In this document: piece by piece, positions 1 to 7,299 of the stretch
Position numbering within the stretch: position 1 is the first letter of the stretch
Layout of the letters: each line of letters begins with the position of its first letter
Notes under the pieces: generated by a model
What the model saw: the letters and a program-made list of their open reading frames with translations, nothing else
What the model was told of the DNA's origin: nothing
The model's database searches: none
Position numbers and translations under genes: made by a program
Source of the DNA: JBEEJZ01 sp041168905
Lineage (GTDB): Bacteria; Pseudomonadota; Gammaproteobacteria; Burkholderiales; Burkholderiaceae_C
Assembly: GCA_041168905.1 (NCBI GenBank)
Contig: JBEEJZ010000272.1
Span: 1-15,444, forward strand
DNA length: 15,444 nt
Direction: 5' to 3'

Positions 1-8
1 CGCGTGAA

Positions 9-455
9 TCAGTTTACTTGCAGTCCGTTGGCATCCTTCACGTAGGTCGTGATGGGGATGCCCTGCCCCACGCTTTGGGTGACGGTGCAAAAACTCTCAA
101 ACTGTGCCAGCACTCGTTCCAGATGTTGCAGAGCGGCTGCAGCCACGCCCAAGGTGAGTGTGGCGTGCATGGACAGCACCCGCATGCGCCCCTCGGGATT
201 GCGCCCAACCTCCGCCTGCACGGTGCAGCTGATGGGCTCCGGCGATTGCTTGTATTTGCGCAGCGCAAATAGCAAGGAGTCGCTCAGGCAGTTGCCAACC
301 GCCGCACACAGCAGCTGGACTGGAGAGGGCCCCTGGCCCAGGCCCAAAGGCGCGGGCTCATCACCCAACAGCTTGGGCACGCCAGCGCCAAAGTCAATCG
401 AGAACTGGTAGTCCTGCTGCTGGGTCAGCACAACAGTGATATTTCCTTGGCTCAT
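9..455 (-). CDS. OsmC/Ohr-family thiol peroxidase-like protein
   Basis: This 148-residue protein has the OsmC family layout: a beta-rich N-terminus, a long central helix with the first reactive cysteine (C56, in CAAVGNCLSDSLL), and a second cysteine late in the chain (C123, in FESFCTVTQSV). In OsmC/Ohr proteins this pair reduces organic hydroperoxides or related oxidants in the cytoplasm, and some relatives act on persulfides. Both cysteines are present, so activity is plausible; an extra cysteine sits at C50. The start at 455 is supported by AAGGA about 8 nt upstream. The gene lies 46 nt after the DUF2892 gene and is the last gene visible in the RND operon, which may continue past the window edge. 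The family call is secure, but the substrate cannot be read from sequence. Confidence 0.88.
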   Translation of the reverse strand: MSQGNITVVLTQQQDYQFSIDFGAGVPKLLGDEPAPLGLGQGPSPVQLLCAAVGNCLSDSLLFALRKYKQSPEPISCTVQAEVGRNPEGRMRVLSMHATLTLGVAAAALQHLERVLAQFESFCTVTQSVGQGIPITTYVKDANGLQVN

Positions 456-501
456 GGCGATGTCCTTGGCTCAGATCAACTCAGTAAAAAAGACGTGCGA
501 C

Positions 502-726
502 TTAGCTGCAGGTGCCGCCCCGGGACTCGGGCACACCCAGTTTCCTGAGGATGACCCCCATGGGGCAGAAGTTGCTAAAGCCAAACTGAAACAGGTTCAA
601 GCCGACAAAGGCGGTAAAGGCCAGGGCCCACTTGCTCACAAACAGGGGGCTGCCTTCAACACCGAGGGCAAGCGAAACAAGAATGAACAAACCAGCAAAG
701 ATGCGAATGTAGCGTTCGATAGTCAT
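502..726 (-). CDS. Small DUF2892 (YgaP-type) inner-membrane protein
   Basis: This 74-residue protein has two predicted membrane helices, at about residues 7-24 and 33-52. They are followed by a short tail with the motif FCPMGVILRKLG (C54) and a second cysteine next to the C-terminus (C73). This matches the DUF2892 family, which also forms the membrane anchor of the rhodanese YgaP. Here there is no rhodanese domain, only the anchor. The start is clear, with AAGGAG 8 nt before the ATG. It lies 20 nt after the RND pump gene, so it is cotranscribed with it. Family members often sit beside sulfur-transfer and redox genes, and the cysteine after helix 2 suggests thiol chemistry at the membrane, but the function is not established. 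Confidence 0.85.
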   Translation of the reverse strand: MTIERYIRIFAGLFILVSLALGVEGSPLFVSKWALAFTAFVGLNLFQFGFSNFCPMGVILRKLGVPESRGGTCS

Positions 727-746
727 GAAAGTAGCTCCTTAAAAAA

Positions 747-3700
747 TCAGGGGGTGGAAGAAATCGAAACATCAGGGTTCTGACCGGTGGCCAGGGCTTC
801 CTGGCTCTTGCGGTAGAACGCGTAGTACAGCACCGGTATCACGACCAGCGTCAGCAGCGTGGACACCAGAATGCCGAAGATCAGCGAGATAGCCAGGCCA
901 TTGAAGATCGGATCGTCCAGGATGAAGAAGGCGCCGATCATGGCGGCCAGCCCCGTCAGGGCAATGGGCTGGGCGCGCACGGCAGCCGAGCTCACCACCG
1001 CGTCCTTGAAAGCCATGCCCTGGCGCACCTGCAACTCGATGAAATCCACCAGCAAGATGGAATTGCGCACGATGATGCCCGCCAGTGCAATCATGCCGAT
1101 CATGCTGGTGGCGGTGAATTGAGCACCCAGCAAGGCATGACCTGGCATCACACCGATGATGGTCAAAGGGATGGGCGCCATGATCACCAGCGGTGTCAGA
1201 TAGCTGCGGAACTGTGCTACCACCAGCAAGTAAATCAGGATCAGGCCCACACCATAGGCGGCGCCCATGTCCCGGAAGGTCTCATAGGTGATTTGCCACT
1301 CACCATCCCACTTGATGGCGTATTGGCGATAGGGGTCGGTGGGTTGGTGTATCCAGTACTCGCCCAGCTCGCCAGTGTTGGGCAAGGCCGCTTCCGCCAG
1401 CTTGGGACGAATCGCAAACAAGCCGTACAAGGGTGAATCGAGCTTGCCGACCATATCGCCAAACACATAGCTCAGGGGCATCAGGTCTTTGGTGAACAAG
1501 GGCTTGTCGATCACGCCTCGATCCACACGCACCAGTTCCGACAAAGGCACCATCTGGCCATTGGCTGCACGCATGGGCAGGGCGAGCAAGGCATCCAGCC
1601 CCACCTGCGACTCGCGCGGCAACTGCAGGCGCACCGGCACCGGCAGCTTGCTCTGGCCATCATGCAGGTAGGCGGCATCAGCCCCCGACAGCGCTCCATG
1701 CACAGCTTGGGCAATAGCAGCGACCGGAATGCCCAAGGACTCGGCACGCTGGCGCTGCACGGTCAGATGGGCGCGAGGGGCGTCTTCCTTCAAAGTGGTG
1801 TCGATGCCCACGATGTCGGGCGTGCCGCCAAAAGCCTGTGCCACGCGCTGGGCCAGCGCCTGACGACCAGCCTCTTCAGGCCCATACACCTCGGCAACCA
1901 AGGGGCTCATCACGGGTGGGCCGGGTGGCACTTCCACCACCTTGACACGGGCGTTGTGGTGCTCACCAATTTTTTCCAGCTCAGGCCGCAGGCGCTGCGC
2001 TATCACGTGGCTCTTGTCATCACGATGCTTTTTGTCCACCAGATTGACCTGCAGGTCGCCCTGCTCGGCGTCTGCACGCAAGTAATACTGACGCACCAGG
2101 CCATTGAAGGTGATGGGACTGGCGGTGCCGGCATAGGCTTGCAGGTCGCGCACCTCCGGCTGTTGAGCCAGGTAGGCACCCAAGTCCTGCAAGGCGGCAG
2201 CGGTGTTTTCGAGGGGTGTGCCCGCAGGCATGTCCACCACCACTTGGAACTCGCTCTTGTTGTCAAAAGGCAGCATCTTGAGAACCACCCACTGCACCAG
2301 CGTCAAGCCCACCGACAACATCAAGGCCGCCAGAATGCCACCGAGCAGCAACCAGCGTTTGCGGGCACTGTCCAGCAAAGGTGTCAACAAGCGGGTAAAT
2401 ACACGCTGCAGCAGCGGGCCCAAGCCTTTGCTGGCCGGCTCAGCGCTTGCTGCGTGTCCGTCAGCACCATGCGCACTGTGGCTCTTCATGAGCTTGAGCG
2501 ACAGCCAGGGCGTCACCGTGAACGCAATCGCCAGTGACAAAGCCATGCCCAGGCTGGAATTGATAGGGATCGGGCTCATGTATGGGCCCATCAGGCCGCT
2601 GACAAACGCCATGGGCAGCAAGGCAGCAATCACGGTCAGTGTGGCCAGAATCGTGGGGCCACCCACCTCGTCCACCGCCGCAGGAATGATCTGGGCCAAG
2701 GGCTTACCCGGGAACAGCTGCTGATGGCGGTGGATGTTTTCCACCACCACGATGGCGTCATCCACCAGGATGCCGATCGAGAAAATCAGCGCAAACAGAC
2801 TCACACGGTTGAGCGTGAAGCCCCAGGCCCAGCTGGCAAACAGCGTCGCCGTCAGCGTCAAAATGACTGCACCACCCACAATCACAGCTTCGCGCCGGCC
2901 CAAGGCAAAGCCCACCAGCAAAATCACGGAACCCGTGGCAAAGGCCAGCTTCTGGATCAGCTTGTTGGCTTTTTCTGCCGCTGTTTCGCCGTAGTCGCGG
3001 CTCACAGTGGTTTCGATGTTGGCGGGGATCAAGGTGTTGCGCAGGGTCTCCAGGCGGGCACGAGCCGCGCGGGCCACATCAACCGCGTTTTCACCAGGCT
3101 TCTTGGTGACTGTCAACGTCACAGCAGGGAAGGTTTGACCTGCCGATACCGCCGCGCCGTCAGCACCTGGTGAAACATCATGACCAGCCATGGCCGCGCC
3201 GGGGGTGAACCACACATAGCGCTGGGGCAGCTGGGCACCGGCTTCGATACGGGCCACTTCCCGCAGGTACACCGGCTTGCCTTTGCTCACGCCCACCACC
3301 AGCGAACCAATGTCGTCCGCCGAGGTCAAGAATTCGCCGGTTTCGACGCTCAGCATCTGGGGTGCCTTGCCATTGACCTCCAGCACCGCACCTGACGGCA
3401 TGCCGAAGTTGGCGGCAGCCAGGGTGGCTTTCAGGCTCAGTACATCCACCCCGCGCTCGCGCAAGCGCACAGGGTCCAGCCAGACCTGCACTGATCGGCC
3501 GGGGCCGCCGATGACCTGTACTTCGCGGGTACCAGGCACACTCTTGAGCTCCAGCTCCAGAGACCGAGCCACGCGCTCCAGCTCACTGGCGGCGGTCGCA
3601 TCGCGGCTCCACATGGTGACAGCCAGCACGGGCACATCGTCGATGCCCTTGGGCTTGACGATGGGGGTCAGGGTGCCCAGGTCGCGGGGCAGCCAATCCT

Positions 3701-4082
3701 GGTTGGCATTAAGCACGTCGTACAAGCGCACCAGTGCATCGGTACGCGGCACACCCACCTTGAACTGCACCGTCAAAACGGCAATTCCGGGTCGCGCCAC
3801 GGAATACGTGTGTTCGATGCCGGCAATCTGGCTCAGTACCTGCTCGGCGGGCCGAGCCACCATGTTCTGAACATCCTCACTGCTGGCCCCAGGGAAGGGA
3901 ATCAGCACATTGGCCATGGTGACGTTGATCTGGGGCTCCTCCTCGCGGGGGGTCACCATCACTGCAAACAGGCCCAACAACAAGGCAACCAGCGCCAGCA
4001 AAGGCGTGATGGCGTTGGACTGGAAAGCCGCAGCAATGCGACCGGAGGCGCCCAAGCGGGGCGTGGAAGATTCGGTGGTCAT
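747..4082 (-). CDS. RND-family efflux pump, inner-membrane permease
   Basis: This is a proton-driven resistance-nodulation-division transporter of about 1111 residues, a normal length for the family. It has a membrane helix near residues 24-44 followed by TPREEEPQI, two large periplasmic regions, and TM4 with the paired proton-relay aspartates D441-D442 in GILVDDAIVVVENIH. The second transmembrane block ends near the C-terminus with ISLIFGILVSTLLTLVVIPV. An upstream start at 4166 is possible in frame, but it would overlap the adaptor gene and add 28 residues not typical of the family. The ATG at 4082 lies 13 nt after the adaptor stop and is preferred. Two low-complexity insertions stand out, around residues 295-320 (periplasmic) and 532-555 (cytoplasmic, with several His). 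The divergent heavy-metal versus drug subclasses cannot be separated by eye, so the substrate is unknown. Confidence 0.93.
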   Translation of the reverse strand: MTTESSTPRLGASGRIAAAFQSNAITPLLALVALLLGLFAVMVTPREEEPQINVTMANVLIPFPGASSEDVQNMVARPAEQVLSQIAGIEHTYSVARPGIAVLTVQFKVGVPRTDALVRLYDVLNANQDWLPRDLGTLTPIVKPKGIDDVPVLAVTMWSRDATAASELERVARSLELELKSVPGTREVQVIGGPGRSVQVWLDPVRLRERGVDVLSLKATLAAANFGMPSGAVLEVNGKAPQMLSVETGEFLTSADDIGSLVVGVSKGKPVYLREVARIEAGAQLPQRYVWFTPGAAMAGHDVSPGADGAAVSAGQTFPAVTLTVTKKPGENAVDVARAARARLETLRNTLIPANIETTVSRDYGETAAEKANKLIQKLAFATGSVILLVGFALGRREAVIVGGAVILTLTATLFASWAWGFTLNRVSLFALIFSIGILVDDAIVVVENIHRHQQLFPGKPLAQIIPAAVDEVGGPTILATLTVIAALLPMAFVSGLMGPYMSPIPINSSLGMALSLAIAFTVTPWLSLKLMKSHSAHGADGHAASAEPASKGLGPLLQRVFTRLLTPLLDSARKRWLLLGGILAALMLSVGLTLVQWVVLKMLPFDNKSEFQVVVDMPAGTPLENTAAALQDLGAYLAQQPEVRDLQAYAGTASPITFNGLVRQYYLRADAEQGDLQVNLVDKKHRDDKSHVIAQRLRPELEKIGEHHNARVKVVEVPPGPPVMSPLVAEVYGPEEAGRQALAQRVAQAFGGTPDIVGIDTTLKEDAPRAHLTVQRQRAESLGIPVAAIAQAVHGALSGADAAYLHDGQSKLPVPVRLQLPRESQVGLDALLALPMRAANGQMVPLSELVRVDRGVIDKPLFTKDLMPLSYVFGDMVGKLDSPLYGLFAIRPKLAEAALPNTGELGEYWIHQPTDPYRQYAIKWDGEWQITYETFRDMGAAYGVGLILIYLLVVAQFRSYLTPLVIMAPIPLTIIGVMPGHALLGAQFTATSMIGMIALAGIIVRNSILLVDFIELQVRQGMAFKDAVVSSAAVRAQPIALTGLAAMIGAFFILDDPIFNGLAISLIFGILVSTLLTLVVIPVLYYAFYRKSQEALATGQNPDVSISSTP

Positions 4083-4095
4083 GCCTGTAGGTCCC

Positions 4096-5199
4096 TTATT
4101 GCGCCGCGCCGGTAGGACGCGCACCGGCCAGGCCAGCACGCACAGGGTCTGCGGCAACCTGATCACCCGCCTTCAGGCCCGCCAGAATTTCAACGCCACT
4201 GGCACCATGATCTGTACCCAAACGCACCGCCTTCAAGACAAAGGCACCTTGCGACGCCACATAAACGCCGGTGAGTTCGCCACGGCGCACCACCGCCGAC
4301 GATGGCAAGACCATGCGGTCGGCACTGCCACCCACAAACCGCACCCGCAGCTGCTGGCCTGGCACCACACCTTGTGCTGCGGCGGGCGTCAGATCCAGAC
4401 GCCATTCAATGGTTTGAGATACGGGGTCGGCAGCCGGCAAGGCATTGCGCGCAGCAGGAGCCACCCACTGTGAGGCTCCCTGGGCGCTTGGCACCTGCAC
4501 CTCCACTCGGCTGGCGCTGCGGGCCAGCTCGCCGCGCGATGCAGGAACCTGCACGACAGCACGTAGAGGCGTCGGCGCGTAGAGGGTCAAAATGGGCTTG
4601 CCGGGCATGGCCAGGTCACCGGCCTCGCTGTGGGTTTCGAGCACCCAACCATCAAACGGCGCTGTCACCCGGGTGTAACCCTGGGCCAAGGCCGATTGAC
4701 GGGCACCAGCAGTAGCCTGCTCACGCCCAGCCTTTGCTGCGCTCAGCTGGTTGTCCGCCATATCCAAGGCAGCTTTGCTGACAAAGCCCTGGGTTTGCAG
4801 CTCGCGGGTGCGCTGGGCATGAGCGCTCGCATTGCGCAACTCGGCATCGGCCTGTGCCACCTGGGCCGCACTACGCTGCACGCCAGTCTGGGTTTCACGG
4901 TCATCAATGGTGGCCAGCACCTGGCCGGCACGCACCCGATCTCCGGCCTTCACCAACAGGGTTGCCAAGCGACCAGAGGCCTGGGCAGAGACCGTGCTTT
5001 GTCGCACCGGCTGCACGACACCATCCAACTCAAAACCCGTAGGAACCGCCTGGGCCCCCATCTTGATCACAGGTACGTCAATGGCGGCAACGGGCGTGGC
5101 TGCGTGCAAACCCTGAAAAGCGAGGCTCGCTGAAAGTGCCAGGGCCAAACGAAGGAGCGTGGTCTGAGGTGTCATGCGGTGAATTCGGCGAGGGTTCAT
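4096..5199 (-). CDS. RND efflux periplasmic adaptor (membrane fusion protein)
   Basis: This 367-residue protein is the adaptor linking the RND pump to an outer-membrane channel. It has an N-terminal signal peptide (basic start, hydrophobic core at about 14-30, likely cleavage after LHA at 33). The first lipoyl half-motif follows at about 66-100 (SGRLATLLVKAGDRVRAGQV), then an alpha-helical hairpin at about 101-170 rich in Ala and Gln. The second lipoyl half is at about 173-205 (VTAPFDGWVLETHSEAGD), and beta-barrel and membrane-proximal domains complete the chain. The start at 5199 has AAGGAAA 6 nt upstream; an internal ATG at 5175 has a poorer site. It is the first gene of the operon, directly downstream of the operator pair, and 13 nt before the pump gene. 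No outer-membrane factor gene is seen here, so the pump probably borrows a channel encoded elsewhere. Confidence 0.92.
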   Translation of the reverse strand: MNPRRIHRMTPQTTLLRLALALSASLAFQGLHAATPVAAIDVPVIKMGAQAVPTGFELDGVVQPVRQSTVSAQASGRLATLLVKAGDRVRAGQVLATIDDRETQTGVQRSAAQVAQADAELRNASAHAQRTRELQTQGFVSKAALDMADNQLSAAKAGREQATAGARQSALAQGYTRVTAPFDGWVLETHSEAGDLAMPGKPILTLYAPTPLRAVVQVPASRGELARSASRVEVQVPSAQGASQWVAPAARNALPAADPVSQTIEWRLDLTPAAAQGVVPGQQLRVRFVGGSADRMVLPSSAVVRRGELTGVYVASQGAFVLKAVRLGTDHGASGVEILAGLKAGDQVAADPVRAGLAGARPTGAAQ

Positions 5200-5212
5200 G
5201 GGATTTCCTTGG

Positions 5213-5245
5213 ATACTCCCCCGTAGTATATACCCCCTACAGTAT
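5213..5245 (-). promoter_or_regulatory. Tandem G-tract operators, CsoR/RcnR/FrmR-like
   Basis: Two elements abut with no gap. Read on the coding strand they are ATACTGTAGGGGGTAT (5245-5230) and ATACTACGGGGGAGTAT (5229-5213). Each has ATAC and GTAT arms around a run of five G. From memory, the E. coli RcnR site is TACT-G6-N-AGTA, and FrmR and CsoR relatives use similar G-tract repeats, so these fit that repressor family (DUF156). They lie 14-46 nt before the adaptor start codon. A TATACT that could be a -10 (5246-5241) overlaps the upstream edge, but I find no good -35. The ligand could be a metal, formaldehyde or a persulfide. The regulator gene is not in the window. Confidence 0.6.
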
Positions 5246-5246
5246 A

Positions 5247-5264
5247 TTGCGGAGATTTCCGCAA
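5247..5264. repeat. Perfect 7-bp inverted repeat upstream of the RND operon
   Basis: TTGCGGA and TCCGCAA flank a 4-base spacer (GATT), a perfect dyad of 18 bases touching the operator pair. It sits where a -35 region or an activator site would lie for the RND operon. It has no T-run after it, so it is not a terminator. It may be a second protein-binding site. Confidence 0.45.
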
Positions 5265-5356
5265 CTATCCAGCAAGCACAGAGCGCTTGCCTTGCGACGG
5301 ATCAACCGCGCACTGCCGGGCCAGGAATGTCACCCAATGAGTTGACAACGGCCATG

Positions 5357-5379
5357 AAAAAAGCCCCGCATGCGGGGCT
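5357..5379 (-). terminator. Rho-independent terminator after the dehydratase-like gene
   Basis: On the minus strand the perfect palindrome AGCCCCGCATGCGGGGCT is followed by a run of six T. It lies 20 nt after the stop of the TIM-barrel gene. It separates the aroC-side block from the RND operon, so the RND operon must have its own promoter between about 5200 and 5356. Confidence 0.88.
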
Positions 5380-5399
5380 CTGTTGGGGTGAGCGCAGCT

Positions 5400-6293
5400 T
5401 CAGCGCTTGAGCCGGATTTGATTGGGCAAGGGCACAGAACGCTGCAACACACCCTCGCCCAGCCACAGGGCGGAACGGCGCGCGCGCTGGGCCACGGTCG
5501 CCAGGGGCAGCTGCTGATAGTCGTCGTTGAACACCTCGAAGCTGTAGTCACCCCGGTACCCCAGCTGATGAAGCTTGAGTGTGAGCGCCGCCAATGCCTC
5601 GCTGTGCACACCCTCGCCCGGAAACACCCGAAAATGCCTGGCAGTGGCAATACGCTCCTCAACCGACTTGATCTCGTTCCACATGAAGTCCGCCAACTGC
5701 ACCAGGTAGATCCTGTCCGGGTCCAGCATTTCCAGATCGTCCAGCGGCGTGTTGGTGGCGAACAGATGAAAAGAGTCGAAGCCCAGGCCCAGGTTGGGCA
5801 TGTCGGCCTGGCAAATCACATCCCAGGCCTGCGGAAACTCATTGACGCTACGGCCCCAGGACAAGGCCTCATAGGCAATTTTGATATCCATGGGAATGGC
5901 CAACATGGCCAATTTGCGCAGATCGCGCGCAAGAGCATCGGGGTCACTGGTGGCATGCACAGACGTACTGGAGCAAGCCAACATGACGCGGCAGTCCAGG
6001 GCGTGGCACATCTCCAGCATCGACTTGGCAATGTCTACCTTGTAGTCGTGCAGGTGTCCAGACAGGCCCTCAAAATCCCGCAGAACCTGAAAACCCGTGA
6101 CACGCAGGCCGCTTTCCTTGACCGCCTGCACCGCCGCCTCCCAGCCCTCCGGGTGCCCCACGAGGTCACGGGCGGCCAGCATCACCTGACTGAAGCCCGC
6201 CGCACGCATAGCTTTCAGTTTGGCCTCCAGCGGCCCGGCCAGCGAGATGGTGTCCATCCCGAAGTCGTCGATATTGCCTTCGAAGTGGCTCAT
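5400..6293 (-). CDS. Sugar-phosphate isomerase-like TIM barrel, probable 3-dehydroshikimate dehydratase
   Basis: This 297-residue protein belongs to the AP-endonuclease-2/xylose-isomerase-like TIM-barrel superfamily. The expected metal ligands of the QuiC/AsbF dehydratases are all visible: E142 (AYEALSWG), D173 and H176 (GFDSFHLF), Q199 (YLVQLADF) and E253 (SFEVFND), with R222 in HFRVFPGEG. Such enzymes convert 3-dehydroshikimate to protocatechuate in the cytoplasm, feeding the beta-ketoadipate route. The start at 6293 overlaps the stop of the HPPD-like gene in ATGA and has GGAG 8 nt upstream, so the two are translationally coupled. In the fused QuiC enzymes this barrel is the N-terminal half and an HPPD-like domain the C-terminal half; here they are separate and in reversed order. 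Another epimerase/isomerase substrate remains possible. Confidence 0.75.
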   Translation of the reverse strand: MSHFEGNIDDFGMDTISLAGPLEAKLKAMRAAGFSQVMLAARDLVGHPEGWEAAVQAVKESGLRVTGFQVLRDFEGLSGHLHDYKVDIAKSMLEMCHALDCRVMLACSSTSVHATSDPDALARDLRKLAMLAIPMDIKIAYEALSWGRSVNEFPQAWDVICQADMPNLGLGFDSFHLFATNTPLDDLEMLDPDRIYLVQLADFMWNEIKSVEERIATARHFRVFPGEGVHSEALAALTLKLHQLGYRGDYSFEVFNDDYQQLPLATVAQRARRSALWLGEGVLQRSVPLPNQIRLKR

Positions 6294-7225
6294 GCCTGGG
6301 CTCCGGATGCTGCCTGGTGCAGCACCAGTTCAAACATCACGCTCCCAAGCCGGGTGCGGGTCAGGGCACCTCGCGCATCGGTCTGAACCCCGCGCGACTC
6401 GACAAACTCCACGCCACGCTGGCGCAGCTCGGCCACCGTGGCCATGACATCGGGCGTGCCCAGACCCATGCGTTGCAGGCATTCGTCATCTTCCACGTCC
6501 AGAACGCCCGGCTCGGGCTCAATCAGCTGCAGATAAAAGGACTGACACGGGCTGCGCAAAATACGCCCTTTGTGCAAGATGCCAAAGCGCTCTCCCGCAT
6601 CGAGTGCGGTGAATCCGAACAAGGCGCTGTAGAACTCGGTCCAGTCTTCGGTACGGTCGTTGCCGATGTACTGCACCCAACCAAAAAAATGCAGGCCGGT
6701 CAGCGCAGGCGGATGCTGATCTACCGTTGGGATGGGCGTGAAGTCCACGTCGTAAATCGAAAAATCCCGGTAACGGTCCACAAAGTAAATACGACTGGTA
6801 CCCACGCCATGGACAGCCGGAATGTTGAGTTCCATCACTTCGACTTGCGCTGGAACCGCCCAGGCTCCCAAATCCAGAGCGCGCTTGTAAGCGGCGGCAG
6901 CGTCGCGCACGCGCAAAGCCACCGCAGCAATGACGGGTTTGTCCGACAGCGGGGTGCGCGAAGAGACACCCGTGCCGTGCGCGTTCACGATGACGTTGAG
7001 TTCACCTTGGCGGTACAGCAAGACTTCGCGCGAGCGGTGGCGAGCAATCGGCCTGAACCCCATGGCCTCCAGCACCTGTCCCAGCGCCTGCGGCTTGGAG
7101 GTTGCGTACTCGATGAACTCAATGCCATCCATGCCGAGCGGGTTGCGTTCTTCCAGCAGGGATTCGCGGTCGGTCATTCCGGCAACTGCACTCAAACCGG
7201 TTGCGATTGTTTGGGTATTCGTCAT
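6290..7225 (-). CDS. 4-hydroxyphenylpyruvate dioxygenase-like VOC protein
   Basis: This 311-residue protein resembles HPPD across two vicinal-oxygen-chelate modules. The N-terminal one has NPLGMDGIEFIEYAT at about 28-42, then HRSREVLLYRQGELNVIVN. The C-terminal one begins at about 177 (LHFFGWVQY). HPPDs bind iron with two His and one Glu. Here H179 and E299 (VMFEL) are present, but the second His position (usually IQH) reads LQRM, with R252. The C-terminal gating helix of true HPPD is also missing, so the protein is shorter than the usual ~357 residues. It is therefore probably not a tyrosine-catabolism HPPD but the partner of the adjacent dehydratase-like protein. The start at 7225 has GGAG 9 nt upstream. 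The longer frame to 7303 begins with TTG, has no ribosome site and would touch the aroC stop. Confidence 0.78.
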   Translation of the reverse strand: MTNTQTIATGLSAVAGMTDRESLLEERNPLGMDGIEFIEYATSKPQALGQVLEAMGFRPIARHRSREVLLYRQGELNVIVNAHGTGVSSRTPLSDKPVIAAVALRVRDAAAAYKRALDLGAWAVPAQVEVMELNIPAVHGVGTSRIYFVDRYRDFSIYDVDFTPIPTVDQHPPALTGLHFFGWVQYIGNDRTEDWTEFYSALFGFTALDAGERFGILHKGRILRSPCQSFYLQLIEPEPGVLDVEDDECLQRMGLGTPDVMATVAELRQRGVEFVESRGVQTDARGALTRTRLGSVMFELVLHQAASGAQA

Positions 7226-7299
7226 GCTATGCACTCCAGGATGCCTTGATTGATGGGCAGTATCCATGATCGCTGGGGACCGATCCCGGGGCCAGGCTA

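Noticed and set aside
1662..2537. Plus-strand open frame (291 codons) opposite the RND pump
   Set aside because: Shadow of the pump gene; rich in His and Gln with no domain.
4083..4166. 28-residue N-terminal extension of the RND pump
   Set aside because: It overlaps the adaptor gene and contains Arg/Pro-rich sequence unlike RND N-termini; the ATG at 4082 fits the family and the intergenic gap.
5370..6386. Plus-strand open frame (338 codons) opposite the dehydratase-like gene
   Set aside because: It starts in the terminator hairpin, has no family features, and mirrors the codon pattern of the real minus-strand gene.
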